Below, one piece after another: positions 1 to 5,899 of a stretch of 5,899 nt of DNA. The translations under genes and the position numbers were made by a program. Source of the stretch: Nitrospirota bacterium. Lineage in GTDB: Bacteria; Nitrospirota; Nitrospiria; Nitrospirales; UBA8639. Under the pieces are notes generated by a model. It searched no databases, was not told the DNA's origin, and worked only from the letters and a program-made list of their open reading frames with translations. The stretch is taken from NCBI GenBank assembly GCA_020348185.1, contig CP070743.1, positions 342,619-348,517 of the forward strand, in the 5' to 3' direction. The first letter of the stretch is position 1; every line of letters starts with the position of its first letter.

Positions 1-75
1 GTTCGTTCAGCGAGTGTCGGTATTAGGATTCAATTTGCGATCATCTTCAAGAGTTTGCTGATGCAAAGTCTAGCA

Positions 76-101
76 ATGACCCTTTTAAATGACCCTTTTA
101 A
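76..101. repeat. Perfect 13-bp tandem duplication downstream of the export operon
   Basis: The 13-mer ATGACCCTTTTAA occurs twice in direct contact, at 76-88 and 89-101, with no mismatch. The base before the first copy also fits the period. It begins 12 bp past the stop codon of the last permease gene, in the untranslated tail. No hairpin with a T-run is visible here, so it is not an obvious terminator. It may be a replication-slippage duplication or a pair of protein-binding half sites; nothing in the window distinguishes these. Confidence 0.85.
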
Positions 102-112
102 TCTGGGCTCTG

Positions 113-1318
113 TTAATTCGCGTGAAGAGCTTGCACGGGATCGATGGAGGCGGCTCTATGGGCTGGGAGAAGACCGGAGCTGATTCCTGTAAAGGCGCTG
201 ATGAATAGGGCGGCAAGGATATAGCCGGTGTGAAGATGGGTTGGCAGTCTTGGCACGAAATACGGCAGAATCGTGGAGAGGGTCACCCCGATCGCGAACC
301 CGACTCCTCCTCCGATCACCGCGAGCATGAGTGCTTCAAGGAGAACCAGTTGGTAGATCTGTCCGGATGTGGCTCCGGTGGCTTTCAATAACCCTATTTC
401 GGCTGTTCGTTCTTTGACTGCCATCCACATCACCGTCAAGATTCCGATGGCTCCCACGATCAAGGAAATCCCGGCAATGATGCCCACCGCTGTGGTCACC
501 ACATTCATCACGCTATCGAGCGTATCCAGCATGGCCGCTTGTGTGGTAATTGTGAAGTCTTCTTCGCCTCGATGCCGCTCCATGAGCAACTGCCGAATAT
601 CTTCTTCGACTTTGTCCACGGTACGCCTATAGCTGAACGCAATTTGAATTTCCATTAATTCATCAAGATTAAACATGCTCATCCCGGACGCGACGGGCAC
701 GTACACCGCGTCGTCAATATCAAAGCCGAGAAGGTGCCCTTTTGGAGCCATCACACCCAGGACACGAAATCGATACCCCGCAATGCGAACAAACTGTCCT
801 AACGGGTTGGCATCGGCAAATAATTCATGTTTCAATTTTGGTCCGAGGACGGCCACGGCTTGCCGCCGCCGGACATCTCCCTCCGGCAGAAACGTCCCTT
901 GCCTGACCGACACTTTCCAATGCTCGGGTGTTTCGGAGGTTACCCCGAATACCGATACGCTTCGTCCGCGGCCATCCGCTTCCACTCTGGCACTTCCAGC
1001 GATCGTTGGAACCACCCGTTCAATACCGTCGATCTGCCGGATCGCCTCGGCATCGTCCAAGGTCAATTTATGGGTGGTGCCTCCCAAAACGCCCGGAATG
1101 CCTAGGGTTTTCACATTTCCCGGGGTGACGGACAGTAGATTGGTGCCGAACTGGCTGAATTCATTCAGTATAAATTGACGTATACCTTCCCCGATGGAGG
1201 TCAGCACAATCACGGCTGCCACGCCAATGGCAATACCCAACAAGGACAGTCCAGACCGTCCTCGTCGAGACATGACCGATCCCAAGGCTAACGAGAAAGT
1301 GTCGGGGAAACTCATCAT
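113..1318 (-). CDS. MacB/FtsX-type ABC transporter permease (second of a tandem pair)
   Basis: Inner-membrane subunit of a MacB-like (type VII) ABC exporter, 401 residues. The layout is that of the family's permease part without the fused ATPase: TM1 at about 23-42, a large periplasmic domain at about 45-268, then TM2 (about 272-299), TM3 (322-352) and TM4 (363-385). Visible family motifs are GVAAVIVLTSIGEG after TM1, FGTNLLSVTPG at 57-67, NPLGQFVRI at 171-179, RHRGEEDF at 249-255, the cytoplasmic coupling segment VKERTAEIGLLKATGA at 301-316, and the C-terminal AHRAASIDPVQAL. Its start overlaps the preceding permease stop (ATGATGA), so either of two adjacent ATGs (1318 or 1315) may be used; AGGA lies just upstream. 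It is a paralogue of the preceding gene with almost gapless alignment. These proteins turn ATP-driven cytoplasmic motion into periplasmic conformational change rather than forming a classical pore. The substrate is unknown. Family assignment is secure. Confidence 0.95.
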   Translation of the reverse strand: MMSFPDTFSLALGSVMSRRGRSGLSLLGIAIGVAAVIVLTSIGEGIRQFILNEFSQFGTNLLSVTPGNVKTLGIPGVLGGTTHKLTLDDAEAIRQIDGIERVVPTIAGSARVEADGRGRSVSVFGVTSETPEHWKVSVRQGTFLPEGDVRRRQAVAVLGPKLKHELFADANPLGQFVRIAGYRFRVLGVMAPKGHLLGFDIDDAVYVPVASGMSMFNLDELMEIQIAFSYRRTVDKVEEDIRQLLMERHRGEEDFTITTQAAMLDTLDSVMNVVTTAVGIIAGISLIVGAIGILTVMWMAVKERTAEIGLLKATGATSGQIYQLVLLEALMLAVIGGGVGFAIGVTLSTILPYFVPRLPTHLHTGYILAALFISAFTGISSGLLPAHRAASIDPVQALHAN

Positions 1319-2520
1319 GTCCTGGGTTCCATGGCTTCCACGGGATCAAGTCGAGCGGCCCGTCGTGCGGGAAGTACTCCAAAAATCATCCCTACCATAA
1401 TGGAGGCCACGAGAACCGAACCTGTCGCCCATAAAGGCGTAGAGGCTGGAATTGCCGGGTACAGGGTCGTCGTGACCGCGACGGTCCCATATCCCAAAGC
1501 GAGACCAATCACCCCCCCCGCAAGTGTCAAGAGTGTGGCTTCCGTCAAAAATACCGTGAGGATTTGCCGATTCCTCGCTCCTAGCGATTTGAGTAAACCG
1601 ACTTCTTCCGTCCGATCCGAAACAGCCATGAGCATGACGTTCATGACGCCGACCCCGGCAACCGAAAGAGAGATGGCGCCAATGGCGGCTAACCCAAGGG
1701 TCAAAGCCGTCAATATGGTGGAAAACGTCGACACCACGGCAGCTTGGGTGACACAGGTGATGTCTTCCTCCCCATGACGCTCGATTATAATGGTAACCAC
1801 TTTCTGGCATGCCGTTTTCAATTCTACGAAAGAATGGACCTTGATCAAGATTCGAAACAATGAGTGGCGGTTGAATATTTTCATCCCGGTCGCAACCGGA
1901 ACGAATACCACGTCATCCATATTCATCGCCAATTGGGTTCCACGTTCGGCGAGGACTCCAATTACCCGCATTCGCCAATCACTTATTCGAACTAGCTCCC
2001 CTAACGGATTTTTATTCGGAAAGAGTTCATCGGCGACTCGCTTACCCAAAACTACGATAGGCGCCCCGCGATCCAGATCGGAAGGGGGCAGAAACTGCCC
2101 AAGCCCCATTCGAAGTTTGCGGGCATGAATAAAATCGGTGGTGGTTCCCACGACAGGTACCTGCCGTCTTCGCTCTTGCCTTCGGACGGTTTCGGTTCCC
2201 ACGGTAATCGGTGCGACAAATTCAAGGCTTGGGATCTCGCGGCGCAGAACCTTGACATCATTGAGCGTTAAATCGTGTGGTACACCTCCGAATCCAGGCA
2301 ACGCACCGGTGGTCTCGGTCTTTCCGGGCAAAATAATGAGCAGGTTACTGCCAATGGCCGAAAATTCGCTGATCACATATCGACGGGCCCCTTCACCCAA
2401 AGCCGTAAGCATGGCAACGGCGGCGATACCAATGGACACCCCGCTCACGCACATCAAGGTTCGCACAGGATGACCGCGCAAAGCCTTAATCGCGAATGCA
2501 AGGTAATCGCGGAAGGTCAT
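1315..2520 (-). CDS. MacB/FtsX-type ABC transporter permease (first of a tandem pair)
   Basis: Inner-membrane MacB-like permease of 401 residues with no ATPase domain of its own. TM1 spans about 21-43, followed by a periplasmic domain to about 265 and three further segments at about 268-298, 321-353 and 363-385. Family signatures are GIAAVAMLTALGEG (31-44), IGSNLLIILPG (56-66), NPLGELVRIS (171-180), RHGEED (248-253), the coupling segment SDRTEEVGLLKSLGA (301-315) and ARRAARLDPVEAM near the end. It starts 5 bp after the ATPase stop with no clear Shine-Dalgarno sequence in between, which suggests translational coupling. It overlaps the next permease by ATGA. With the ATPase and the second permease it probably forms a heterodimeric, LolCE-like arrangement, but with MacB-type sequence motifs. 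A run of eight G residues on the coding strand lies in TM3 (window 1512-1519). Family assignment is secure; the transported compound is not known. Confidence 0.95.
   Translation of the reverse strand: MTFRDYLAFAIKALRGHPVRTLMCVSGVSIGIAAVAMLTALGEGARRYVISEFSAIGSNLLIILPGKTETTGALPGFGGVPHDLTLNDVKVLRREIPSLEFVAPITVGTETVRRQERRRQVPVVGTTTDFIHARKLRMGLGQFLPPSDLDRGAPIVVLGKRVADELFPNKNPLGELVRISDWRMRVIGVLAERGTQLAMNMDDVVFVPVATGMKIFNRHSLFRILIKVHSFVELKTACQKVVTIIIERHGEEDITCVTQAAVVSTFSTILTALTLGLAAIGAISLSVAGVGVMNVMLMAVSDRTEEVGLLKSLGARNRQILTVFLTEATLLTLAGGVIGLALGYGTVAVTTTLYPAIPASTPLWATGSVLVASIMVGMIFGVLPARRAARLDPVEAMEPRT
1512..1519 (-). repeat. G8 homopolymer tract inside the first permease gene
   Basis: Eight consecutive C on the plus strand (G on the coding strand) encode part of Ala-Gly-Gly-Val at residues 334-337, in TM3. 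The reading frame is intact as given. A one-base slip would remove the rest of TM3, TM4 and the C-terminus of this subunit. Confidence 0.8.
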
Positions 2521-2525
2521 GAGAT

Positions 2526-3242
2526 TTATTTGACGGCTGGATGTAAGACGGGATCCCTGATCAGCGCATCCGACTTGATTCGTTGAACAATCTGTCCATC
2601 GTCGATCACCAGCACCCGTTCGGCCCGGCGAGCCACATCCACTTCGTGGGTCACCATGATCAAGGTTTGGCCTTGGGCGTGGAGCTGATCCAGAAGCTTC
2701 AGGATTTGTTCACTTGAGGCGCGATCCAGGTTTCCCGTTGGCTCATCAGCGAGAATGAGCTGAGGCCTCATGATGGTCGCCCGAGCAATGACCACACGCT
2801 GGCGTTGCCCAACGGATAACTGGGCAGGGAGATGTTTGGCTCGCTCAGTCAGTCCCACGGCTTCTAAGGCCTCCCGGGCCCTTCGTTGTCGTTCGGATGT
2901 GGAAATACCGGCAAACATCATGGGGAGTTCAACGTTGCCGGCCGCGGTCAATCGAGGGACCAAATGAAAGGATTGAAAAATAAATCCAATAAACTTTTGA
3001 CGTAAACGGGAAAGTTCCACATCGCTGAGGGTTCCGATGTCTTGACCGTTGAGAGTATACGATCCAGCAGATGGGCGAAGGAGGCACCCGAGTAAATTCA
3101 GCAATGTCGATTTGCCGGACCCAGAAGATCCCATGATCGCGACAAACTCTCCGGTTTGAATCCGTTCCGTGACATCAACTAATGCATGAACCGGCTGATC
3201 TCCAACTTCATAGGTCTTTGAGACATTTGTGAGTTGAATCAT
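2526..3242 (-). CDS. MacB/LolD-type ABC transporter ATP-binding protein
   Basis: Cytoplasmic ATPase, 238 residues, the usual length for stand-alone LolD/MacB-type nucleotide-binding subunits. All core motifs are visible: aromatic A-loop Tyr11, Walker A GSSGSGKST at 38-46 (Lys44), Q-loop Gln90, signature LSVGQ at 142-146, Walker B LILADE at 162-167 with catalytic Glu167, D-loop NLD at 171-173, and switch His199. The ADEPTGNLD stretch is typical of the MacB/LolD/FtsE group. The signature has Val where LSGGQ has its first Gly; the Ser and the second Gly, which contact ATP, are kept, so activity is expected. The start codon overlaps the adaptor stop (ATGA), with GAGGA about 12 bases upstream. It is predicted to energise the two permeases encoded immediately after it. 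Whether it belongs to a drug, lipoprotein or peptide exporter cannot be told from this subunit alone. Confidence 0.96.
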   Translation of the reverse strand: MIQLTNVSKTYEVGDQPVHALVDVTERIQTGEFVAIMGSSGSGKSTLLNLLGCLLRPSAGSYTLNGQDIGTLSDVELSRLRQKFIGFIFQSFHLVPRLTAAGNVELPMMFAGISTSERQRRAREALEAVGLTERAKHLPAQLSVGQRQRVVIARATIMRPQLILADEPTGNLDRASSEQILKLLDQLHAQGQTLIMVTHEVDVARRAERVLVIDDGQIVQRIKSDALIRDPVLHPAVK

Positions 3243-4390
3243 GTGTCGGTCATTTCCTCGATAATGACTGGGTGGCCGACTTCAACGTCTGCCCGATCCA
3301 GTGAAGAGACAACCGCCTCGCCCTCCTGTATCCCACTGATCACCTCTACATAATCCCAATTCTTGAGGCCCACCTGAATAGTTTGTTCAACCAGCCGATC
3401 TTGTTTCACAATCCACACCTTACTTCCCTCCAGCAAGGCAGGCCGTGGAATGCGAAGAACATTCTCCCGAACCGACAAAATCACCTCCACATCCGCAGAT
3501 GTGCCAGGGAGCAAGGTTTTTGCAAATTCACGGTCTTCAAGTTCAACTTCGATATCGACGGTCCGATTTTGCTCTTCAACATCGCTGACAAAAGCCGAGA
3601 CTTCACTCACGTGACCCTTGAATGCTTGTCCCGGGAAAGGATCAATCGTGACCCTCGCTTCCTGCTGAGTGTGAATTTTCGCGGAATCCACTTCATCCAT
3701 TGGGGCGCTGATATAAATAGATGTGGGATCAATCAGGTCGAGCACCGCTGGAATGGGAACACCGGGGGGAGCGGGGGTGATCCATTCACCCACATCCACC
3801 TGGACCTCTCCAAGGATTCCGGAAAAGGGAGCGCGGAGGACTGTCTTGTCGAGTTGCGCTTGGGCTTCCTGAATGGCCGCCTGGGCTCGATCAACTCCGG
3901 CTTTCATAGCTTGGCAAGCTGCGGCAGTGGCATGGGCCTTACTGGCCACTCGATCAAGCTCGTCTATTGAGACGAGTTCTTTTTTTGACAAATCAAGAAA
4001 CCGGGCATGTTCTCGATTGGCTCGATCCGCTTCCAGACAGGCTCGATTACCTTGAGCCTTCACCACCACAAGATCACCACGGGTTCGCTCGAGTGTGGCT
4101 TTTTCGGAGGCGTCATTTAATCGAAGCAAGATATCCCCCTTTTTCACCATGTCGCCCTTTTCAAAAGGCACAGAGATAACTCTCCCGCCAATTTCTGCGG
4201 AGAGGTGAGCACGTTGGCGGGCCGTGACGGTTCCCGCTCTGGAGTTAGTGACGGTCTCTTCCACCCGGCCGATTTCGGCCCAGACCACTTTCACCGCGAC
4301 AGGTTCAGGCTCAAACAGCCAGGCCCTCACACCAAAAACGAGTGCGACGGCTCCGACAAGAAAAAGTATTCTGTACGACCAGGTTTCCAT
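3239..4390 (-). CDS. HlyD/MacA-type periplasmic adaptor (membrane fusion protein)
   Basis: Periplasmic adaptor linking an inner-membrane exporter to an outer-membrane channel, 383 residues from the ATG at 4390. The order is: short cytoplasmic N-terminus; membrane anchor at about 7-25; first lipoyl half-motif at about 60-92 (FEKGDMVKKGDILLRL); alpha-hairpin at about 93-182; second lipoyl half at about 183-205 (RAPFSGILG, VDVGEWI); beta-barrel at about 225-305; membrane-proximal domain to the end. The hairpin tip carries R130-x3-L134-x6-S141, the conserved TolC-docking pattern of these adaptors, which implies a diderm host. No lipobox Cys is seen, so it is anchored by the helix. The frame stays open to a TTG at 4420, giving a 393-residue alternative. 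I prefer the ATG because it places the anchor right at the N-terminus, though neither has a strong ribosome binding site. It is first in a coupled operon with one ATPase and two permeases. No outer-membrane channel gene is present in the window. Confidence 0.93.
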   Translation of the reverse strand: METWSYRILFLVGAVALVFGVRAWLFEPEPVAVKVVWAEIGRVEETVTNSRAGTVTARQRAHLSAEIGGRVISVPFEKGDMVKKGDILLRLNDASEKATLERTRGDLVVVKAQGNRACLEADRANREHARFLDLSKKELVSIDELDRVASKAHATAAACQAMKAGVDRAQAAIQEAQAQLDKTVLRAPFSGILGEVQVDVGEWITPAPPGVPIPAVLDLIDPTSIYISAPMDEVDSAKIHTQQEARVTIDPFPGQAFKGHVSEVSAFVSDVEEQNRTVDIEVELEDREFAKTLLPGTSADVEVILSVRENVLRIPRPALLEGSKVWIVKQDRLVEQTIQVGLKNWDYVEVISGIQEGEAVVSSLDRADVEVGHPVIIEEMTDT

Positions 4391-4699
4391 CACTTCGAGT
4401 TTACCATAAAGAGGTTCCAATCTTCGTTAAGACCGTTGTCCCCGCATTCATCCTTTGAAAACTTCAATTCCCTCTCCCTGGCAGGGAGAGGGTCAGGGAG
4501 AGGGGTGAGAGGAAAGAAAAACAAGACGTCGCAATCTAGGAAATGGGCTGTGAAACTATCTTGAATGCTAGCCAAAGAAGGATGGCGCGTTACGAACAGT
4601 TCACTGTGTACAAAACGGTGATGGCGTTCACGGTGTGTATCGAGACGGCCATGCCCACCGTACGTCTGCGGAAGGTTTCGAGGGTCGGAGAATATCCTG
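4391..4699. other. Non-coding gap between pyrF and the adaptor gene
   Basis: This gap of about 310 bp (280 bp if the TTG start at 4420 is used) separates the pyrF stop from the export operon. It should contain the operon promoter, but I could not find a convincing -35/-10 pair on the minus strand. It contains the palindromic interspersed repeat at 4470-4504, a short inverted repeat ACAGT-TC-ACTGT at 4596-4607, and an imperfect direct repeat (GTTCACTGTGTA at 4599-4610, GTTCACGGTGTGTA at 4626-4639). An open frame through it (4390-4824) overlaps pyrF, runs through the repeat and resembles no protein family, so I treat it as spurious. Confidence 0.6.
4470..4504. repeat. GC-rich palindromic interspersed repeat (REP-like)
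   Basis: The arm CCCTCTCCCTG (4470-4480) is followed after one base by its exact inverted copy CAGGGAGAGGG (4482-4492). A second identical copy of that inverted arm lies at 4494-4504. The left arm can therefore pair with either right arm, giving two mutually exclusive hairpins. This matches a type of dispersed intergenic repeat known in many Gram-negative genomes, whose translations give familiar artefact peptides such as PLPDPLPARERE. No U-rich run follows the hairpin on either strand, so it is not a canonical intrinsic terminator, though it could stabilise or attenuate the pyrF transcript end. Membership in a multicopy family is from general knowledge, since only one copy is in view. Confidence 0.75.
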
Positions 4700-5449
4700 C
4701 TAGACCTTGAGAAGGGTCGTTTCGATCTCGGCAATAATACGCTGGGCGGCTTCTCTTCGGTGTTCGGCATCCCGAATCGGACGTCCAACGACAAGATAGT
4801 TAGCCCCACTTTGAATCGCTTCACTCGGGGTCAAGGAGCGTTTGTGCTCGTCGGTGGAAGAACCGGAAGGACGGATGGCTGGAGAAACGATAACCGCCTG
4901 TTCAGGAAAGCGGCCCCGGAGCTTTTGGACGTATTCTCCAGAAGCAATAAGACCATCGCACCCTTGGGCCATGGCTTGATCCGCCCGCCAAAATACATAT
5001 TCATCCAGGTTATTGAATCGCGGAGAAAATCCCTGGATAGGACCGACAAGGAACAACTCCTGTAAATCTTGTTCATTCCAACTCGATAACAGGGGAACGG
5101 CCAAGATTTTCAAGCTCTGATTTCCTTTGCCGGAACAGGCGGCTTTCACAGTGGCACTGTTCCCATGGATCGTCAGAAAGTCCACTCCCAATTTGGCGGC
5201 ATTGGCCACCGCCCGTCGAATGGTTTCATCCACGTCATGCATCTTGAGATCAAGGAATATTCGACAGTGGCGCTGCCGCAGTTCATCTAAAAAATCCCTC
5301 GTGCTTGCCAGAAATAATTCGAGACCAATTTTATAAAAACTGACCACTCCCTCAAGCTCATCCACACAGCGATGAGCTTGCTCGAGATCAGAAAAATCAA
5401 GTGCGACAATCAGACGTTGTGCTGGATCGGGACTGTTCACGTGAGTCAT
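4700..5449 (-). CDS. pyrF: Orotidine 5'-phosphate decarboxylase (pyrF, type 1)
   Basis: Cytosolic enzyme for the last step of de novo UMP synthesis, converting orotidine 5'-monophosphate to UMP and CO2. It has 249 residues, slightly longer than the usual 230-240, and a TIM-barrel layout. The catalytic Asp-Lys-Asp set is intact in DLKMHDVDET (Asp67, Lys69, Asp72, with Thr76 of the partner-subunit motif). Also visible are ALDF with Asp18 near the N-terminus, Lys40 in FYKIGLELF, TIHG at 93-96, SPAIRPSG at 189-196 (the phosphate-side loop, usually TPGIRP) and VVGRPI at 220-225 with phosphate-binding Arg223. The stretch at about 131-156 between the LLSS strand and the CDGLIASG strand seems longer than in common homologues. 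The ATG at 5449 has no clear Shine-Dalgarno sequence. The gene stands alone among non-pyrimidine genes, as pyrF often does. The identification is firm. Confidence 0.97.
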   Translation of the reverse strand: MTHVNSPDPAQRLIVALDFSDLEQAHRCVDELEGVVSFYKIGLELFLASTRDFLDELRQRHCRIFLDLKMHDVDETIRRAVANAAKLGVDFLTIHGNSATVKAACSGKGNQSLKILAVPLLSSWNEQDLQELFLVGPIQGFSPRFNNLDEYVFWRADQAMAQGCDGLIASGEYVQKLRGRFPEQAVIVSPAIRPSGSSTDEHKRSLTPSEAIQSGANYLVVGRPIRDAEHRREAAQRIIAEIETTLLKV

Positions 5450-5473
5450 CGTGATTGGTGCGAGATAGACTTA

Positions 5474-5479
5474 TTTATA
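5474..5479 (-). promoter_or_regulatory. Possible -10 box for pyrF
   Basis: The minus strand reads TATAAA here, in the most AT-rich part of the 102-bp gap before pyrF and 24 bp upstream of its ATG. There is no good TTGACA-like hexamer at the expected 16-18 bp spacing; the nearest, TTGATT, is only 12 bp away. It is therefore a weak suggestion based on one hexamer and base composition. Confidence 0.25.
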
Positions 5480-5551
5480 AAGAAAAACGGTAATCAAAGA
5501 TAGGGGGTGAATGAAGAATCTTGACGTGTAGGGCCAGCCCCTCATCCGACT

Positions 5552-5899
5552 TTACACCTCTGAGAATTCCCCACTAATTTCCCTCATCCAGATCGCAATT
5601 TCGGCAGTCTGATCGAAGTTGGTGTAAGCGGGCTGATCCTGTAGCCATCTTCCATCGGGGCTTTGGGTTTGTACTAAAAAATCAGCAATGCTTTTTGCCA
5701 ACTCCATGTAATGAGCATCTTTGGTAATTCTCCCCAATATCGCGGCTCCCCAGGCCACTTTATGACTATAATGAAAGGCGCGAAGGTTGCCCTGACACCC
5801 TAACAAAAATTCCAGATATTCTTTTGCGGTGTCGACATACTGGGAATCATTCGTTGCCGCAAAGAGTTTTCCTAAAAAGGCGATGGGATACCCTAGCAT
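5552..5899 (-). CDS. C-terminal part of an alpha/alpha-toroid protein (partial)
   Basis: Only the last 115 residues are in the window. The frame is open to the window edge, and the ATG at 5899 is probably an internal Met, so the true start lies outside. The fragment holds two similar helical-hairpin units: about 5-36 and about 49-79, each following the pattern L-x2-L-x3-T-x-D-x2-Y-x3-A-K-x4-(F/L)-L-x3-Q. The second leads into F74-L75-x3-Q79-x3-G83-x-W85, which fits the QW motif of squalene/hopene-type cyclases and related toroids. The end, FDQTAEIAIWMREI, is also typical of helical toroid folds. Candidates are terpenoid-cyclase/prenyltransferase-like proteins or six-hairpin glycosidase-like enzymes. 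The catalytic region is not in view, so no function is assigned. There is no signal or membrane segment in this part. It ends 102 bp before pyrF. Confidence 0.8.
   Translation of the reverse strand: MLGYPIAFLGKLFAATNDSQYVDTAKEYLEFLLGCQGNLRAFHYSHKVAWGAAILGRITKDAHYMELAKSIADFLVQTQSPDGRWLQDQPAYTNFDQTAEIAIWMREISGEFSEV

Noticed and set aside
369..2586. Several plus-strand open frames opposite the permease genes
   Set aside because: They lie antisense to well-supported genes, have skewed composition without recognisable motifs, and are shadows of the real coding frames.
3383..3970. Plus-strand open frame of 195 residues opposite the adaptor gene
   Set aside because: The opposite strand encodes a complete adaptor with all family domains; this frame has no recognisable motif or start signal.
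3980..3986. A7 run on the coding strand of the adaptor, phased as A-AAA-AAA and a possible -1 slippery site
   Set aside because: The normal frame gives a full-length adaptor, no downstream pseudoknot is apparent, and a shifted product would lose the second lipoyl half with no obvious role.
4418..4420. TTG as the start of the adaptor gene
   Set aside because: It gives only ten more residues, is a rare start codon and lacks a better ribosome site than the ATG at 4390; it is kept as an alternative, not excluded.
4390..4824. Open frame of 144 residues on the minus strand across the pyrF end and the intergenic gap
   Set aside because: It overlaps pyrF in another frame, runs through the palindromic repeat giving the artefact peptide PLPDPLPARERE, and shows no domain or family resemblance.
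5531..5540. GGGC-CA-GCCC hairpin between the truncated gene and pyrF as a terminator
   Set aside because: The stem is only 4 bp with a 2-base loop and no T-run follows on the minus strand, so it is not a credible intrinsic terminator.

Overview
The window carries five protein-coding genes, all on the minus strand and therefore read right to left. They are compact, have no RNA genes or insertion sequences among them, and look like ordinary chromosomal content from a Gram-negative (diderm) bacterium with moderate GC. The diderm call rests on the pump adaptor, which keeps the R-x3-L-x6-S hairpin motif used to dock onto TolC-family outer-membrane channels. The exact lineage cannot be fixed from the sequence. 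A Nitrospirota-like or proteobacterial source is a guess.

Layout from right to left: (1) the C-terminal 115 residues of an alpha/alpha-toroid protein with a QW-type motif, cut by the window edge (5552-5899); (2) a 102-bp AT-rich gap with a possible -10 box; (3) pyrF, orotidine 5'-phosphate decarboxylase (4700-5449); (4) a non-coding gap of about 280-310 bp holding a GC-rich palindromic interspersed repeat (4470-4504); (5) a four-gene ABC export operon: periplasmic adaptor (3239-4390), MacB/LolD-type ATPase (2526-3242) and two MacB-type permeases (1315-2520 and 113-1318). A 112-bp tail holds a perfect 13-bp tandem duplication.

The export genes are tightly coupled. The adaptor and ATPase overlap by ATGA, the ATPase and first permease are 5 bp apart, and the two permeases overlap by ATGA. 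MacB normally carries ATPase and permease in one chain and works as a homodimer. Here the ATPase is separate and two paralogous 401-residue permeases follow it, so the likely complex is a heterodimeric permease pair on an ATPase dimer, joined to a MacA-like adaptor and an outer-membrane channel encoded elsewhere. The substrate cannot be read from the sequence. pyrF and the truncated gene have no visible functional link to the pump.

I do not see a clearly novel system. The most useful points are the split two-permease MacAB-like architecture, the palindromic repeat (which produces spurious ORFs), a G8 tract inside the first permease, and the 13-bp tandem repeat after the operon.
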